The position numbers and the translations under genes were made by a program. This document shows, one piece after another, positions 25,453 to 34,674 of a stretch of 61,531 nt of DNA. Position 1 is the first letter of the stretch. Every line of letters starts with the position of its first letter. The notes under the pieces are model-generated. The model had not been told where the DNA came from and did no database searches. It saw nothing but the letters and a program-made list of their open reading frames with translations. Source of the DNA: Arcicella rosea (GTDB lineage Bacteria > Bacteroidota > Bacteroidia > Cytophagales > Spirosomataceae); assembly GCF_014204325.1 (NCBI RefSeq), contig NZ_JACHKT010000031.1, forward strand, positions 1 through 61,531, in the 5' to 3' direction.

Positions 25453-26322
25453 TTAAAGTAATGGAATTACATCTACAGAAACGGACAAAGTGTGTTTCCC
25501 AGAACTAAAAATGATTCCTTTTAGTGGAGGAACATCGCTGTAATCTCGTCCATAAGCGGTAATAATATGTCTTTCTTGTGGTACTAAATCGTTGGTTGGG
25601 TCGAATTCGCACCAGCCAATATTGGGAATATAAACCGAAATCCAAGCATGAGAAGCATCCGAACCTTGTAATTTTTTCTTGCCCGGCGGAGGAAGTGTTT
25701 CTAAATAACCACTGACATAACGAGCGGCAAACCCTAAACTTCGCAGGCAAGCGATGGCCAAATGTGAAAAATCCTGACAAACACCTTTACGTTCTTTCAA
25801 CACCGTTTTGATAGGCGTATTGATATTGGTGAAGTTAGAAACAAACGAAAATTCAGTGAAAATTTTATGGCAAAGTGCTTTTACACTTTCATACAAAGGG
25901 CGTTCGTCTGGAAAACAATTTTGTGCAAATGCTTGAATTTCTTCGTCCCAGTGGGTAAAAGGGCTGGGCAACAAATATTGTAAAAGTTCTATTTTTAAAG
26001 AATTATTGTTTTGAACTTTTTCTCGTGATTCACAGCATGAAAGCGAGGCATCGGCATTGATTATTTTGGCAAAGGTTTCTACTTTACTTTCCGTTTTTAC
26101 AATCAATTCTTGATGTGCTGATTGTATAGAAAAGTAATGAATACTATTCCCGAAAAAGTCTTTCCTTTCTACAATTTCAGCAGGCTTTGGACTAATTTGG
26201 AGCGAAAAGCTATGGCATATTTGTGAAGGTAAGTTCTGAGGTTTCAGACATACCAAACTGTGATAGCTATTCACAGGGACAAAATATTTATAGGTTGTTT
26301 GGTGTGTGAGGTTATATTTCAT
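25453..26322 (-). CDS. Transglutaminase-like cysteine protease family protein
   Basis: 289 aa from ATG 26322 (MKYNLTHQTTYKY, the usual start of this family); an in-frame ATG at 26331 would add three residues. An N-terminal beta-sandwich region (about 1-100) precedes the transglutaminase core: catalytic Cys in GVCQDFSHLAI (about 176), His in DASHAWISVY (about 221), Asp in CEFDPTND (about 236). It overlaps the ATP-grasp/alpha-E gene by 11 nt and is therefore translationally coupled to it. This gene pair recurs widely in bacteria and has been proposed to act in peptide synthesis and hydrolysis; no product is established. Cytoplasmic, no signal peptide. Confidence 0.88.
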   Translation of the reverse strand: MKYNLTHQTTYKYFVPVNSYHSLVCLKPQNLPSQICHSFSLQISPKPAEIVERKDFFGNSIHYFSIQSAHQELIVKTESKVETFAKIINADASLSCCESREKVQNNNSLKIELLQYLLPSPFTHWDEEIQAFAQNCFPDERPLYESVKALCHKIFTEFSFVSNFTNINTPIKTVLKERKGVCQDFSHLAIACLRSLGFAARYVSGYLETLPPPGKKKLQGSDASHAWISVYIPNIGWCEFDPTNDLVPQERHIITAYGRDYSDVPPLKGIIFSSGKHTLSVSVDVIPLL

Positions 26323-28885
26323 TGGTATCACTATTTTCTGGATTTTCCATTAATGAGTGCTGAATGACAGTATGAGTAAAGTATAAATCTGTTAAACTTA
26401 CTGTTACCGAAGAAATTAAATCGAAAATGCTTGCTAATAAACCGTCTAGTTTTTCTCGATATAAAGTTTCGGTGTCATACGTACTTAATGTTGAAATATC
26501 CGTTAGTTTAATTTTAGTAGATGCTTCTAAAACAGCTTTTTCTGCTTTGGTTAATCTTTCAGCTTGTGATGTTTTTGGTAATTTAGCCAAACATTCTGCC
26601 AATGCATCAATTTGATAACTTAAAGAATAAGGTAAATTTTCCTCTAACAAAACCATATCCAACATCGCCTCTAAACTTAGATGTGATTTATACAAAGAAC
26701 GATAATGAACCAGTAAATGATGATTAATCAATACGGCTTCAATTAAATCGTTTTCAACATTCAGGTCGTTCTTGAAACTAAAAGTAGAGCGAATAATGCT
26801 AATTCTTGAAAGGATTCTTTCAATTAACTTTCCAGCTTCTAATAGGTAAAAACCGTTATCTCGTGGCATCGACTCTGAGATAATTCCATAGAAAGTAAAT
26901 AAACGAGTATGTAGTTTATCTAGTACTTTCTGGATTACATTTGGATTATTAATTTCTGAACCAGAATTTTTTATCTTTTTTAAACTATTTTCAATCAAGT
27001 TGATGATTCGCCAAGTATCATGACTCCACTTATCACTTACAGCAATTACTCCTCTTAAAAAAGACTCTGCACTGTAAGCAACCGTACCACTTCTTTTTGA
27101 ATTAAGTACCAAATCGTGAATTTCTTCATAAGGTTTTTTTAAGATAGAAGGATTTTCTTCATCAATAAATCCTGGATAAGTAAGCGTAAGATGTGTAAGC
27201 GATTTTAGTAAAACTTCAATATGTTCTGATTTAACCGAACCACCAAAATTTACATTTTCTTGAAGGGCATTAATCGTGATTTTTAAGAATTTTGTGGTGG
27301 CCATTGTGCGTTCGCTGTAACGACCTACCCAAAAAAGATTTTCGGCACTTCTACTTGGTAATGAAGCATGATGAATTACCGAAGCTGTTTGTGGAACTAC
27401 AATTTTCTGTTGAACTGTCACTAATTTATCAGAAACAATCCAAGTATCTTTAGAAAAACCTCCGTATTGATGTGAAATTTCAAAGCGGTCTCTAACGGCT
27501 GAACTACGTGTCAGTCCACCTTCCATTACGTGATAATTTTTCCCGTCTGAAACCAAATAAGCTCTTATTGCTGCAAAACGAGGTTCTATTTTATCGTTGA
27601 TAAAAGCTGGTGTTGTAGAAAGGCTTACTTCTTCTTGTGCCACAAATTCAGAAGGATTTCTGAGAATATCTTTTCGAAGGTCTGCTAATTCTTGATTCGA
27701 CAAGTTTTTGCCGTAAATTGATTTTAATTTTTGTTTACGATTGGTATTTTTGATAATCAGTTTTGGAAGATTTGCCAAAACATGATTTAATTCTTTGGCT
27801 TGTCCACACCACCAAGTAGCTACTGAAGGCATAATAAGGGTTTCACCCAAAAAGAATCTACAGGCGGCGTTCATGAATGGCAACAAACCATTGTTTTCAA
27901 GAACACTTGAGCCAGGAGGATTTATCACCGAAACATTTCCTAAACGAATAGCATGGAGCAATCCGGGGATTCCTAACCGAGAATCCTGACGAAGTTCTAG
28001 TGGGTCACACCATTCATCATCAATTCTTCTTACGATAACATCTACTTTCTCTAACCCGTCAATAGATTTTAGCCAAACGAAGCCATCACGCACCAATAAA
28101 TCATCTCCTTGAACCAATGTATAACCCAAATATGCCGCTAAGTAAGCGTGTTCAAAATAGGTTTCATTATTTGAACCAGGAGTTAAATAAACAATATTGG
28201 GGTGATCTTTCGCTTTGGTTGCCAGCGAAGAAACCGTCTGTTGGAAATTATGAAAGAAAGGAGAAAGCCTGCTAACAAACATACCATTGGTAAGTTCGGG
28301 CAATATTTTACTCATCACACTTCTGTTTTCGAGGGCATAGCCCATCCCTGAAGGTGCTTGTGTTCTGTTATCAAGTACCCACATTCTGCCGTCGGGCCCA
28401 CGAGCGATGTCGGCTGCATAAAGTGTTAATTGATTTTCCGAGGGTAGTTTTACATCATTACAAACCCTAAAAAAGCCCGTATTGCCATAGACTAATTCGG
28501 GAGGAAGAATGTTTTCTTTGATTAAACGCTGAGGCCCATAAATATCCCTGAGCATTAAATCTAACACTAAAGCCCTTTGTTTAAGTCCTTTAGCGATATT
28601 ATTCCACTCTTGCTGTTCAATTAGAAAAGGAATAGGGTCTAATTGCCAAGGACGGTTCAAGCTCCCAGAATTTTCATATACATTATAAGTAACCCCATTC
28701 TCACGAAGTTTATTGATGATTTCGATATTACGAAAATGTAATTCTTTCATGCCCACTTTTTCTAACGTAGCAAAAAGGGCATTCCAATGAGGTTTTACTT
28801 GACCGTCTGCTCCCAAGATTTCATCATAAGAATTAATTTCCTTTTGATAGGACTGAAGTAAATTAGGAGATATATCTGTAATCAT
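26312..28885 (-). CDS. Circularly permuted type 2 ATP-grasp protein fused to alpha-E domain
   Basis: 857 aa. The N-terminal about 480 residues form the CP_ATPgrasp_2 (DUF404/DUF407) part, with ALVLDLMLRDIYGPQRL, GFFRVCNDVKLP, the ARGPDGRMWVLDNRTQAPSGMGYALENR region in pieces (GPDGRMWVLDNRTQAPSG), and INPPGSSVLENNGLLPF. The C-terminal about 330 residues form the helical alpha-E domain (DUF403), starting LPSRSAENLFWVGRYSERT. Many bacteria encode these as two genes; here they are fused. ATP-grasp enzymes form amide bonds, so with the coupled transglutaminase this may build or modify a small peptide (inference). First gene of the two-gene operon. Confidence 0.9.
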   Translation of the reverse strand: MITDISPNLLQSYQKEINSYDEILGADGQVKPHWNALFATLEKVGMKELHFRNIEIINKLRENGVTYNVYENSGSLNRPWQLDPIPFLIEQQEWNNIAKGLKQRALVLDLMLRDIYGPQRLIKENILPPELVYGNTGFFRVCNDVKLPSENQLTLYAADIARGPDGRMWVLDNRTQAPSGMGYALENRSVMSKILPELTNGMFVSRLSPFFHNFQQTVSSLATKAKDHPNIVYLTPGSNNETYFEHAYLAAYLGYTLVQGDDLLVRDGFVWLKSIDGLEKVDVIVRRIDDEWCDPLELRQDSRLGIPGLLHAIRLGNVSVINPPGSSVLENNGLLPFMNAACRFFLGETLIMPSVATWWCGQAKELNHVLANLPKLIIKNTNRKQKLKSIYGKNLSNQELADLRKDILRNPSEFVAQEEVSLSTTPAFINDKIEPRFAAIRAYLVSDGKNYHVMEGGLTRSSAVRDRFEISHQYGGFSKDTWIVSDKLVTVQQKIVVPQTASVIHHASLPSRSAENLFWVGRYSERTMATTKFLKITINALQENVNFGGSVKSEHIEVLLKSLTHLTLTYPGFIDEENPSILKKPYEEIHDLVLNSKRSGTVAYSAESFLRGVIAVSDKWSHDTWRIINLIENSLKKIKNSGSEINNPNVIQKVLDKLHTRLFTFYGIISESMPRDNGFYLLEAGKLIERILSRISIIRSTFSFKNDLNVENDLIEAVLINHHLLVHYRSLYKSHLSLEAMLDMVLLEENLPYSLSYQIDALAECLAKLPKTSQAERLTKAEKAVLEASTKIKLTDISTLSTYDTETLYREKLDGLLASIFDLISSVTVSLTDLYFTHTVIQHSLMENPENSDTNEI

Positions 28886-29259
28886 TGCTCATTAGTTGTA
28901 TATGAAGTGCTGAAATTTTTATTAAAATTAAGGTTTTTGTAGGGAAAGCTTATACTGTTGCTTATAAATTTAGATTTGGAGGAGGGGATAGTAATATGAA
29001 TGTTGCTCAAAAAATCTTGAACTTCTGCCGTTATTCTTGTCTCTACGAACAAAAATGTTTGCGAAGACACAAGTAATGGCAAAGTTGATTTTACTTAATG
29101 GCGTTGTTCATGTCACCACGAACAAAAAAAGTTTATGAATTAACGCAAAAATATATTAGAGAAAAACGAGCCGTTTAATTGTTTATGAAGATACAAACAA
29201 TGGCAAAAGAACATATAGTTTGCGGTTTTCTACGGTTTTAAATCCCAAACCTCTCTAAA
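28886..29259. other. Non-coding gap with weak repeat traces
   Basis: No supportable gene. CGTTGTTCATGTCACCACGAAC (in parts GTTCATGTCACC and CACGAAC, about 29100-29125) and TTCTTGTCTCTACGAAC (29034-29050) resemble the first hairpin of the 84-bp repeats at 43131, 43924 and 45995, and words such as GTTTATGAAGATACAAAC recur, so decayed repeat copies are possible. Confidence 0.35.
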
Positions 29260-29442
29260 AGATAGCTTTTTGATACTTCAAGTATATCAATTCTATCTAA
29301 ATCACGCAATTTCCCGCAAAAAAGATAGATTTTTGATGCTTTTTACCGCAAAATCCCGCAAAAAAGATGCGTCAACCTATCAAAAAGATAGGAAATCCCA
29401 TCTTTTTGATAGGTTGACGCATCTCAGAGATAGGTTTTTGAT
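29260..29442. repeat. Cluster of AGATAGnTTTTTGAT repeats
   Basis: The 15-nt word AGATAGnTTTTTGAT occurs at 29260-29274, 29323-29337 and 29428-29442, with related inverse words in the palindrome at 29366-29423. The word CCCGCAAAAAAGAT occurs twice (29313-29326, 29355-29368). The cluster sits just downstream of the caspase gene (stop at 29514) and contains no ORF. Confidence 0.7.
29366..29423. repeat. 24-bp perfect palindrome (cruciform)
   Basis: 29366-29389 (GATGCGTCAACCTATC followed by AAAAAGAT) is the exact reverse complement of 29400-29423, with a 10-nt loop. There is no T-run on either side, so it is not a standard terminator, although it lies 91 nt after the minus-strand caspase stop and could end or stabilise that transcript. 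Confidence 0.85.
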
Positions 29443-29513
29443 TCTTTGAGATAGCTTGGGCTGTGTTTGAGATACGATGAAGTAAAAAAAGTATTACTCT
29501 TTAAATATTGCTT

Positions 29514-32500
29514 TTACTTCATCATTTCCACTGGGAAATCGTTCCCTAGTCCATAGCTTGCTGGATATTGGGGTGTTCCGCTGTACTTTTTCATGAGTTC
29601 GGGTACTTGTACTTGAATAAAGTTTTTGAGTCCATTTACCGTAATCATTTTATTGTTGGCTGCTTGTCCTTTCAGTGCTTGAAGTAACACGTAAGTAAAA
29701 GCACCGTGACCGAGAGTCGCAAATTCATTGGCGAATTGCTTAGAACCCGATGCCGCCATCCAATGTGTACCTGTACTTCTTGCCACAACGGCTAAACTTT
29801 TTTGTTGATTGGCATCCGCCGCAATTAGTTGCTCGAAAGCACCAGCACTTTGGCAGGCATCTAAAATAAATACTTGCTTTTGTGCCTGAATATTAACCGC
29901 ATAACCTTGTAATTGCTTCGAAGGAATGCCTTTCTGCAAAAGTATTTCATCTACATTTTTCAGGTCTGCAAGATCTGTAGGCACTAAATAAAATTCTTTG
30001 TTTTTATCAGAAATCACGCCGTGACCAGCATAATAAAATACAAAGACATCCTGTGCTTTAGCTGTTTTTTGTACTTCCTTCAAAGCATTTATAATTCCAT
30101 TTTTATCTGCCTTAGCATCTGTTACGAAATATGTTTTTACGTTTGAAATAACAGTCTTCGCATCTTTTTCAATTTCGTCTTTAAAGGCAGTAGCATCTGC
30201 GAGGGCATAGTTGAGTGATAATTTCTCATTCTGATATTTATTGATGCCAACAACTACTAAGTGGAGGGTTGCATTTTTATCAACAGCGTCGATAATACCG
30301 CCATCTTTTGAAATATTTGGTTTGTTATTCGGTTGGTTTCCAGCTTTGTAATTCACAATAATTTCATCTGGCTGACTTTCCGTTCTTTGGCTGTTCAGGG
30401 CGATGGCTCTGAAAACATTCTGCCCAGCTAATAAATTGATGGTGTATTTCTTGGTATCCGTTCCCGTTGTATTATCGGTTACGAACAAACCACGAGTAGC
30501 CAAATTCACGATTTTACCGTTATGAAATAGCCTAATTTCATCAATTTTATCATTTTCGGCAGTAGCGTTTACTGTTATTTCTGCAAGCCCTGTTGTGTTT
30601 TCATAGCTTGGTTTTGCATCGTCTTCAACGGTGAGGTTTCTTGTTTTTTGCTCATAAGAAATCTTACAAATAGGTGCTTTGTGCAAATCATCAAAATCTG
30701 CATCTACGGCAGGGAAATGTTCGCCAGATAAAAGACGTGGCAATAATTTTGGCGTATAATATTTTTCGTAAAGTATTTCTAAAGGGAAAGAGTTAATGCC
30801 TTTCACAAAGTACAAATCTTTTTGAGCATTCACGGAAGCATCAAATTGTCCATTAGGAGTAATGACTGCCCACTCGCCCGTCGAGGGAACTGGGTATAAA
30901 GTCGCTAAGAGCTCACGGGTTTGTAAATCCCAAAGCTTTATATTGTTTTCACGAGCATTTGTAAATAAGTAACGATTGTTTTTACTAAGAGTAACGCCTG
31001 CTACGGGGTCGGTATAGGCTTTTATTGTTTTGGATAAATCCCATTGCTGTTGCTGGATATTGTAAAAATGTAACTCCCCATCATAGTTACTAGCAATCAA
31101 ATAATTTTCATCCGCTGTAAAAGTAGCTGAATAAAAGGTTTTTTTGCCATTGGGTAAAAGCTCTGGAATTTCTATTGTTTTTCCTGTGCTGACTTCAACG
31201 ATTATTTGTCCATTACCCGACTGGCAAGTAAGGTATTTATCATTCATTGAAAATGTCAGCCTTCCGCCACCTACATATTTTTTTGGCAAATTAATTTTCT
31301 TGACTAAGTTTCCCGTAGCACCGTCTAATAAGTCAATACTCGTAAAACCTCCATACGTATTAATCGTGGCTATTTGTTTTGAAGTATGGGCAAAAGCAGC
31401 TTTATCAATCGCTTTTTTCCGCCATAAAATTTTCTTCGTTGTGACATCGGCTACAACCAATTTATCCTGATTGATACTATACAGTTCAATTTTGGGGTCT
31501 ATGTAATAACCAATATGGAAAAAATATTTATCATCGAATGATAAACCCGTAAACGATGGAGTACGATTGACATTCCCAATTGAACCTTCGTAAGGAAAAT
31601 CCTTATGAGCATTATTTGCTAAATCTATTTCAGTCCAGAAATCATATAATTTATTCCCTTTTTGATTAAGTTGTAAATGATATTCGAAAGCTGGTTGAGT
31701 AGTCCGAATTACTTTTCGCATTGCACCAGACGACAAATCCCAAATGGCAGCTTTTTTATCAAATTCAATGAGTAATTGATTAGAAGATTCAGAAAGATGA
31801 TGAAAGAAAACTTCTTCATTCGTTACGCCGAATAGTTTACTGATGGTTTGTCCATTTTCAGCATTGAGGAGGCTTAGATTTTTTTGTGTTCCGAGTAATA
31901 TCTTTTTTCCATCATCAGAAAAGTGTATAACCCCTCTTCGGCTACTGTACTCATTAATATAAAAACCACCTTGCTTGATTCGCCAAATATCTTTCTTGGT
32001 TTCAAGGTTGATTAATATTATTTCGTTGGTAGTATGAACAAAGATTTTTTTACTATCTGGAGAAAAGCCTGCAAGGTTCAAGAATTTCGTTTTATACTCA
32101 TTGGGATGAATGTATGAATAAACACTTTGACCAGTATTAATATCCAATACTTCTAAGGAATTGTTATTTCCAGCCATCAAGTAGCGTCCATCTGAAGAGA
32201 ATTTTGTGAATTTTATATCAAGAATTGGAGCACTCGCATAATCGCTTTTAGCCAAATTGAAATTTAGTTCTTTGATGATTTCTCCGCTTGGTACTTTACA
32301 CAATGTAACATCGTTTCTGTTCGGAATCGAAATAACATTTCGTTCGTCTGAATAGTCTTGCTCTATTCCAAATTTATTGATTCGAATCGTTCCTCTAAAG
32401 CCATTTTCACGAGTATAGATACTAGCATTACTTAACAGGAGGTTTGATTTTCGATGATAAGACCAATTTAAACGATTACTTTTATTGTTCCCTGTATTAT

Positions 32501-32819
32501 TGATTGGACTTTGGCTAATCACTTTCCCAGCATAGTCTATCGTTTGGAATTTATATTGGTTTGTTACAACGTCAATCGTTTTGTTATCCAATCTAAAATC
32601 AGCAGCCATAATATTCGGAAAACTTTGTAATTGTTTGCCCGTACTCAACTCCCACAGAATCAGTACTTCGTTGGATTCAACCGTTAAAGCTACTTTATTA
32701 TCAGGCGAAATCGAAGCCATCATAACTTCACTTTGCAAACCCGATTTGATAACCAATTGAGGTTTTTGAGCAAAAAGTATCAACGGAAATGACAGTAAAA
32801 AGATTAAGAACTTTTTCAT
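29514..32819 (-). CDS. Secreted WD40-repeat caspase-family (C14) protease
   Basis: 1101 aa. Signal peptide about 1-18 (MKKFLIFLLSFPLILFAQ). Residues about 20-680 are WD40/PQQ-like beta-propeller repeats (for instance VTLSKNNRYLFTNA and ENNIKLWDLQTRELLATLY), then an Ig-like stretch (about 730-820), then a p20-type caspase domain (about 845-1100) with the His933/Cys989 dyad in YYAGHG and FILDACQSAG. It sits 32 nt downstream of a papain-like protease gene on the same strand, so both are probably co-transcribed. Metacaspase-like enzymes usually cleave after Arg/Lys; substrate unknown. Shares the TRNLTV motif (about residue 725) with the neighbour. A role in extracellular or periplasmic proteolysis is inferred from the signal peptide. 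Confidence 0.9.
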   Translation of the reverse strand: MKKFLIFLLSFPLILFAQKPQLVIKSGLQSEVMMASISPDNKVALTVESNEVLILWELSTGKQLQSFPNIMAADFRLDNKTIDVVTNQYKFQTIDYAGKVISQSPINNTGNNKSNRLNWSYHRKSNLLLSNASIYTRENGFRGTIRINKFGIEQDYSDERNVISIPNRNDVTLCKVPSGEIIKELNFNLAKSDYASAPILDIKFTKFSSDGRYLMAGNNNSLEVLDINTGQSVYSYIHPNEYKTKFLNLAGFSPDSKKIFVHTTNEIILINLETKKDIWRIKQGGFYINEYSSRRGVIHFSDDGKKILLGTQKNLSLLNAENGQTISKLFGVTNEEVFFHHLSESSNQLLIEFDKKAAIWDLSSGAMRKVIRTTQPAFEYHLQLNQKGNKLYDFWTEIDLANNAHKDFPYEGSIGNVNRTPSFTGLSFDDKYFFHIGYYIDPKIELYSINQDKLVVADVTTKKILWRKKAIDKAAFAHTSKQIATINTYGGFTSIDLLDGATGNLVKKINLPKKYVGGGRLTFSMNDKYLTCQSGNGQIIVEVSTGKTIEIPELLPNGKKTFYSATFTADENYLIASNYDGELHFYNIQQQQWDLSKTIKAYTDPVAGVTLSKNNRYLFTNARENNIKLWDLQTRELLATLYPVPSTGEWAVITPNGQFDASVNAQKDLYFVKGINSFPLEILYEKYYTPKLLPRLLSGEHFPAVDADFDDLHKAPICKISYEQKTRNLTVEDDAKPSYENTTGLAEITVNATAENDKIDEIRLFHNGKIVNLATRGLFVTDNTTGTDTKKYTINLLAGQNVFRAIALNSQRTESQPDEIIVNYKAGNQPNNKPNISKDGGIIDAVDKNATLHLVVVGINKYQNEKLSLNYALADATAFKDEIEKDAKTVISNVKTYFVTDAKADKNGIINALKEVQKTAKAQDVFVFYYAGHGVISDKNKEFYLVPTDLADLKNVDEILLQKGIPSKQLQGYAVNIQAQKQVFILDACQSAGAFEQLIAADANQQKSLAVVARSTGTHWMAASGSKQFANEFATLGHGAFTYVLLQALKGQAANNKMITVNGLKNFIQVQVPELMKKYSGTPQYPASYGLGNDFPVEMMK

Positions 32820-32851
32820 GATGTTTTGTTTGAATAAGCTTGATAGAAATG

Positions 32852-34441
32852 CTAATTATGTTTTATTTCAATCATTAAAGGTACAACACTGCCAGTAGTT
32901 GGCGTAGCAGGAGCATCATCGGCAACTGTTAAATTTCTGGTTGAATGTCCTTTCGTGCTAAATGCAACACGGTTTGTGTCATAAGTGATTTTAGCTTTAT
33001 CAATCAGTTTATTCCCTAACACAGTTTTGATTTTAGTACTCAAAGCTCCCGTCATACCGTTCATTTTTTCGGCAATGGCTTTGGCATCCAATTTTTCAGC
33101 AGCATATAAAATCAAGAGATAGTCTGTACCTTTTTGATTATCTAACTTGATAACCTTGGTGTCTGAAGGAAAAGCGATGATACTGTTTGCACCAACATGG
33201 GTTGAAGTATTATCATTAAAAGGCAAAATTCTATTTACTTGTCCCGTTAAATCCGTGGCAAAAGCATACACATACGCTTCGGCATCAACATTCATGAAAA
33301 AACGAAAAGCTGTTCCACTCGTATAGGCACTTGCCATTGTATAAGCTACTAAATCTTCTTTGGGGCCTTGAAATTCTTCTTCAACCGTTAAGTTTCTGGT
33401 GGAAGTTTTCCCAACAGCCATATTTTCACCTGTATTAAGTTTGAATTCTATATTGCCACTCAAACTAAAAGTCTGTTCGGGTACTGGGTTGGGTTTAGGT
33501 TGTGGTTTTGGGTCAGGACTAGGTTGAGGCTTTGGTGCAGGTTGTACTTCAACAGGAACAGGAGTATCAGTTCCTCCAAAAACCTGAATTGCCATTACAC
33601 ACCATTTGGCGTAATCTTTGTATTTTATCCAAACATAACCGTGGTCAGCCCAATCTGTTCCCCAGCTATTCAATACTCTGAATGCTCCGCCAGCTTTGTT
33701 GTCGTCATATCCTACGATTGCCATGGCGTGTCCGTTATGTTTCCAATCATTGAGTGCTTCATTCGGTGAAGGCTCCCAAACATCAGATTTTATCTTGAAA
33801 AATGTTTCTGGCAAATTAAACCCTGTAGAAACAGGCGAACCTTCTAAAAGTGCTTTCTTGGTTAAATCAATTCTTACTTGTTCAGGTTTATCATACTCTT
33901 TAATGCCAGATGCGTAGAGAATCGCTGCATCGGCAATGCGATATTTAATGGCTTCTTTAGATATTTCTGGTGTGATGGGTAATCCACATTTATAAGGGAA
34001 GTTTTTAATTAAAGCTTCGCCTTTTTCTATCATAGTCAGTAAGGCTGTAATTGGGTCGGCTCCATTTTGGCAGTCAGTATCGTCTGCCTTCTTGATTTGT
34101 TCATACAAGAAAGTAGGAGAGAAGGCATATTTGTTAATCAGTGTTTTATTGGTAAGATTATGTGCTTTGGCATATAAAATGGTAGCAATTCCATAACCAT
34201 TAGCAAATGCCACACAAGTACCATGATTCCCTTGGTCGCCAGGTGTAGGGCAGTATTTTTCTAGTGAATGTGCCGTCGGCATTCCTCTAAAACTGCGTAA
34301 CGAAAGTTCTACTTTTTGCGGAGTAGCAGCAATCGTAGAAAGGTCGAAATTAGCACCAGTACCTTTTTTTTGTGAAAAAGTGTGATTGATGGTTGATGAA
34401 CAGATGGCTAAGAATACGATAAAGAAGTATCTCTTTTTCAT
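32852..34441 (-). CDS. Secreted papain-like (C1) protease with C-terminal DUF4384-type domain
   Basis: 529 aa. Signal peptide about 1-24 (ending TFSQ). Papain fold about 50-290: catalytic Cys76 in GDQGNHGTCVAFANGYG, His238 in HNGHAMAIVGYDD, Asn in RVLNSWGTDW (about 262). There is no obvious propeptide. A Pro/Lys/Gln linker (about 300-325) leads to a C-terminal domain (about 340-529) with the DUF4384-like AEAYVYAFATDLTGQVNRI. The motif STRNLTV occurs twice, near residues 347 and 500, bracketing that domain. First gene of the pair with the caspase protein 32 nt downstream. Confidence 0.88.
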   Translation of the reverse strand: MKKRYFFIVFLAICSSTINHTFSQKKGTGANFDLSTIAATPQKVELSLRSFRGMPTAHSLEKYCPTPGDQGNHGTCVAFANGYGIATILYAKAHNLTNKTLINKYAFSPTFLYEQIKKADDTDCQNGADPITALLTMIEKGEALIKNFPYKCGLPITPEISKEAIKYRIADAAILYASGIKEYDKPEQVRIDLTKKALLEGSPVSTGFNLPETFFKIKSDVWEPSPNEALNDWKHNGHAMAIVGYDDNKAGGAFRVLNSWGTDWADHGYVWIKYKDYAKWCVMAIQVFGGTDTPVPVEVQPAPKPQPSPDPKPQPKPNPVPEQTFSLSGNIEFKLNTGENMAVGKTSTRNLTVEEEFQGPKEDLVAYTMASAYTSGTAFRFFMNVDAEAYVYAFATDLTGQVNRILPFNDNTSTHVGANSIIAFPSDTKVIKLDNQKGTDYLLILYAAEKLDAKAIAEKMNGMTGALSTKIKTVLGNKLIDKAKITYDTNRVAFSTKGHSTRNLTVADDAPATPTTGSVVPLMIEIKHN

Positions 34442-34614
34442 GAAATGAATGATTTGTTTGTAAAAAAATAAGGCGATTAATTACCAAGCTAAAGATGGGG
34501 AAAGCGTGAAGAGTAGGCAAATGGAATGAGTCCAGACTTATAAGTTTAGACATCAAATAGTGCAGAATATGCTTTAAAAGCATTTTTACTTCTAAGAGTG
34601 ATATGATTTGTAAA

Positions 34615-34646
34615 CAAAAAATCCCTTCCAGCAACTGAAAGGGATT
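34615..34646 (-). terminator. Terminator of the merC-like gene
   Basis: On the minus strand, stem 34639-34646 pairs with 34620-34627 (AATCCCTT/AAGGGATT), followed by a T-run (plus-strand A-tract 34615-34620). It lies 29 nt after the stop at 34675. Confidence 0.72.
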
Positions 34647-34674
34647 CTTTATAATTATGTATTTTAAGCAAATC

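Noticed and set aside
28882-29082. 66-aa minus-strand frame upstream of the ATP-grasp gene
   Set aside because: Low complexity, no family or signal, and overlaps the start region of the real gene.
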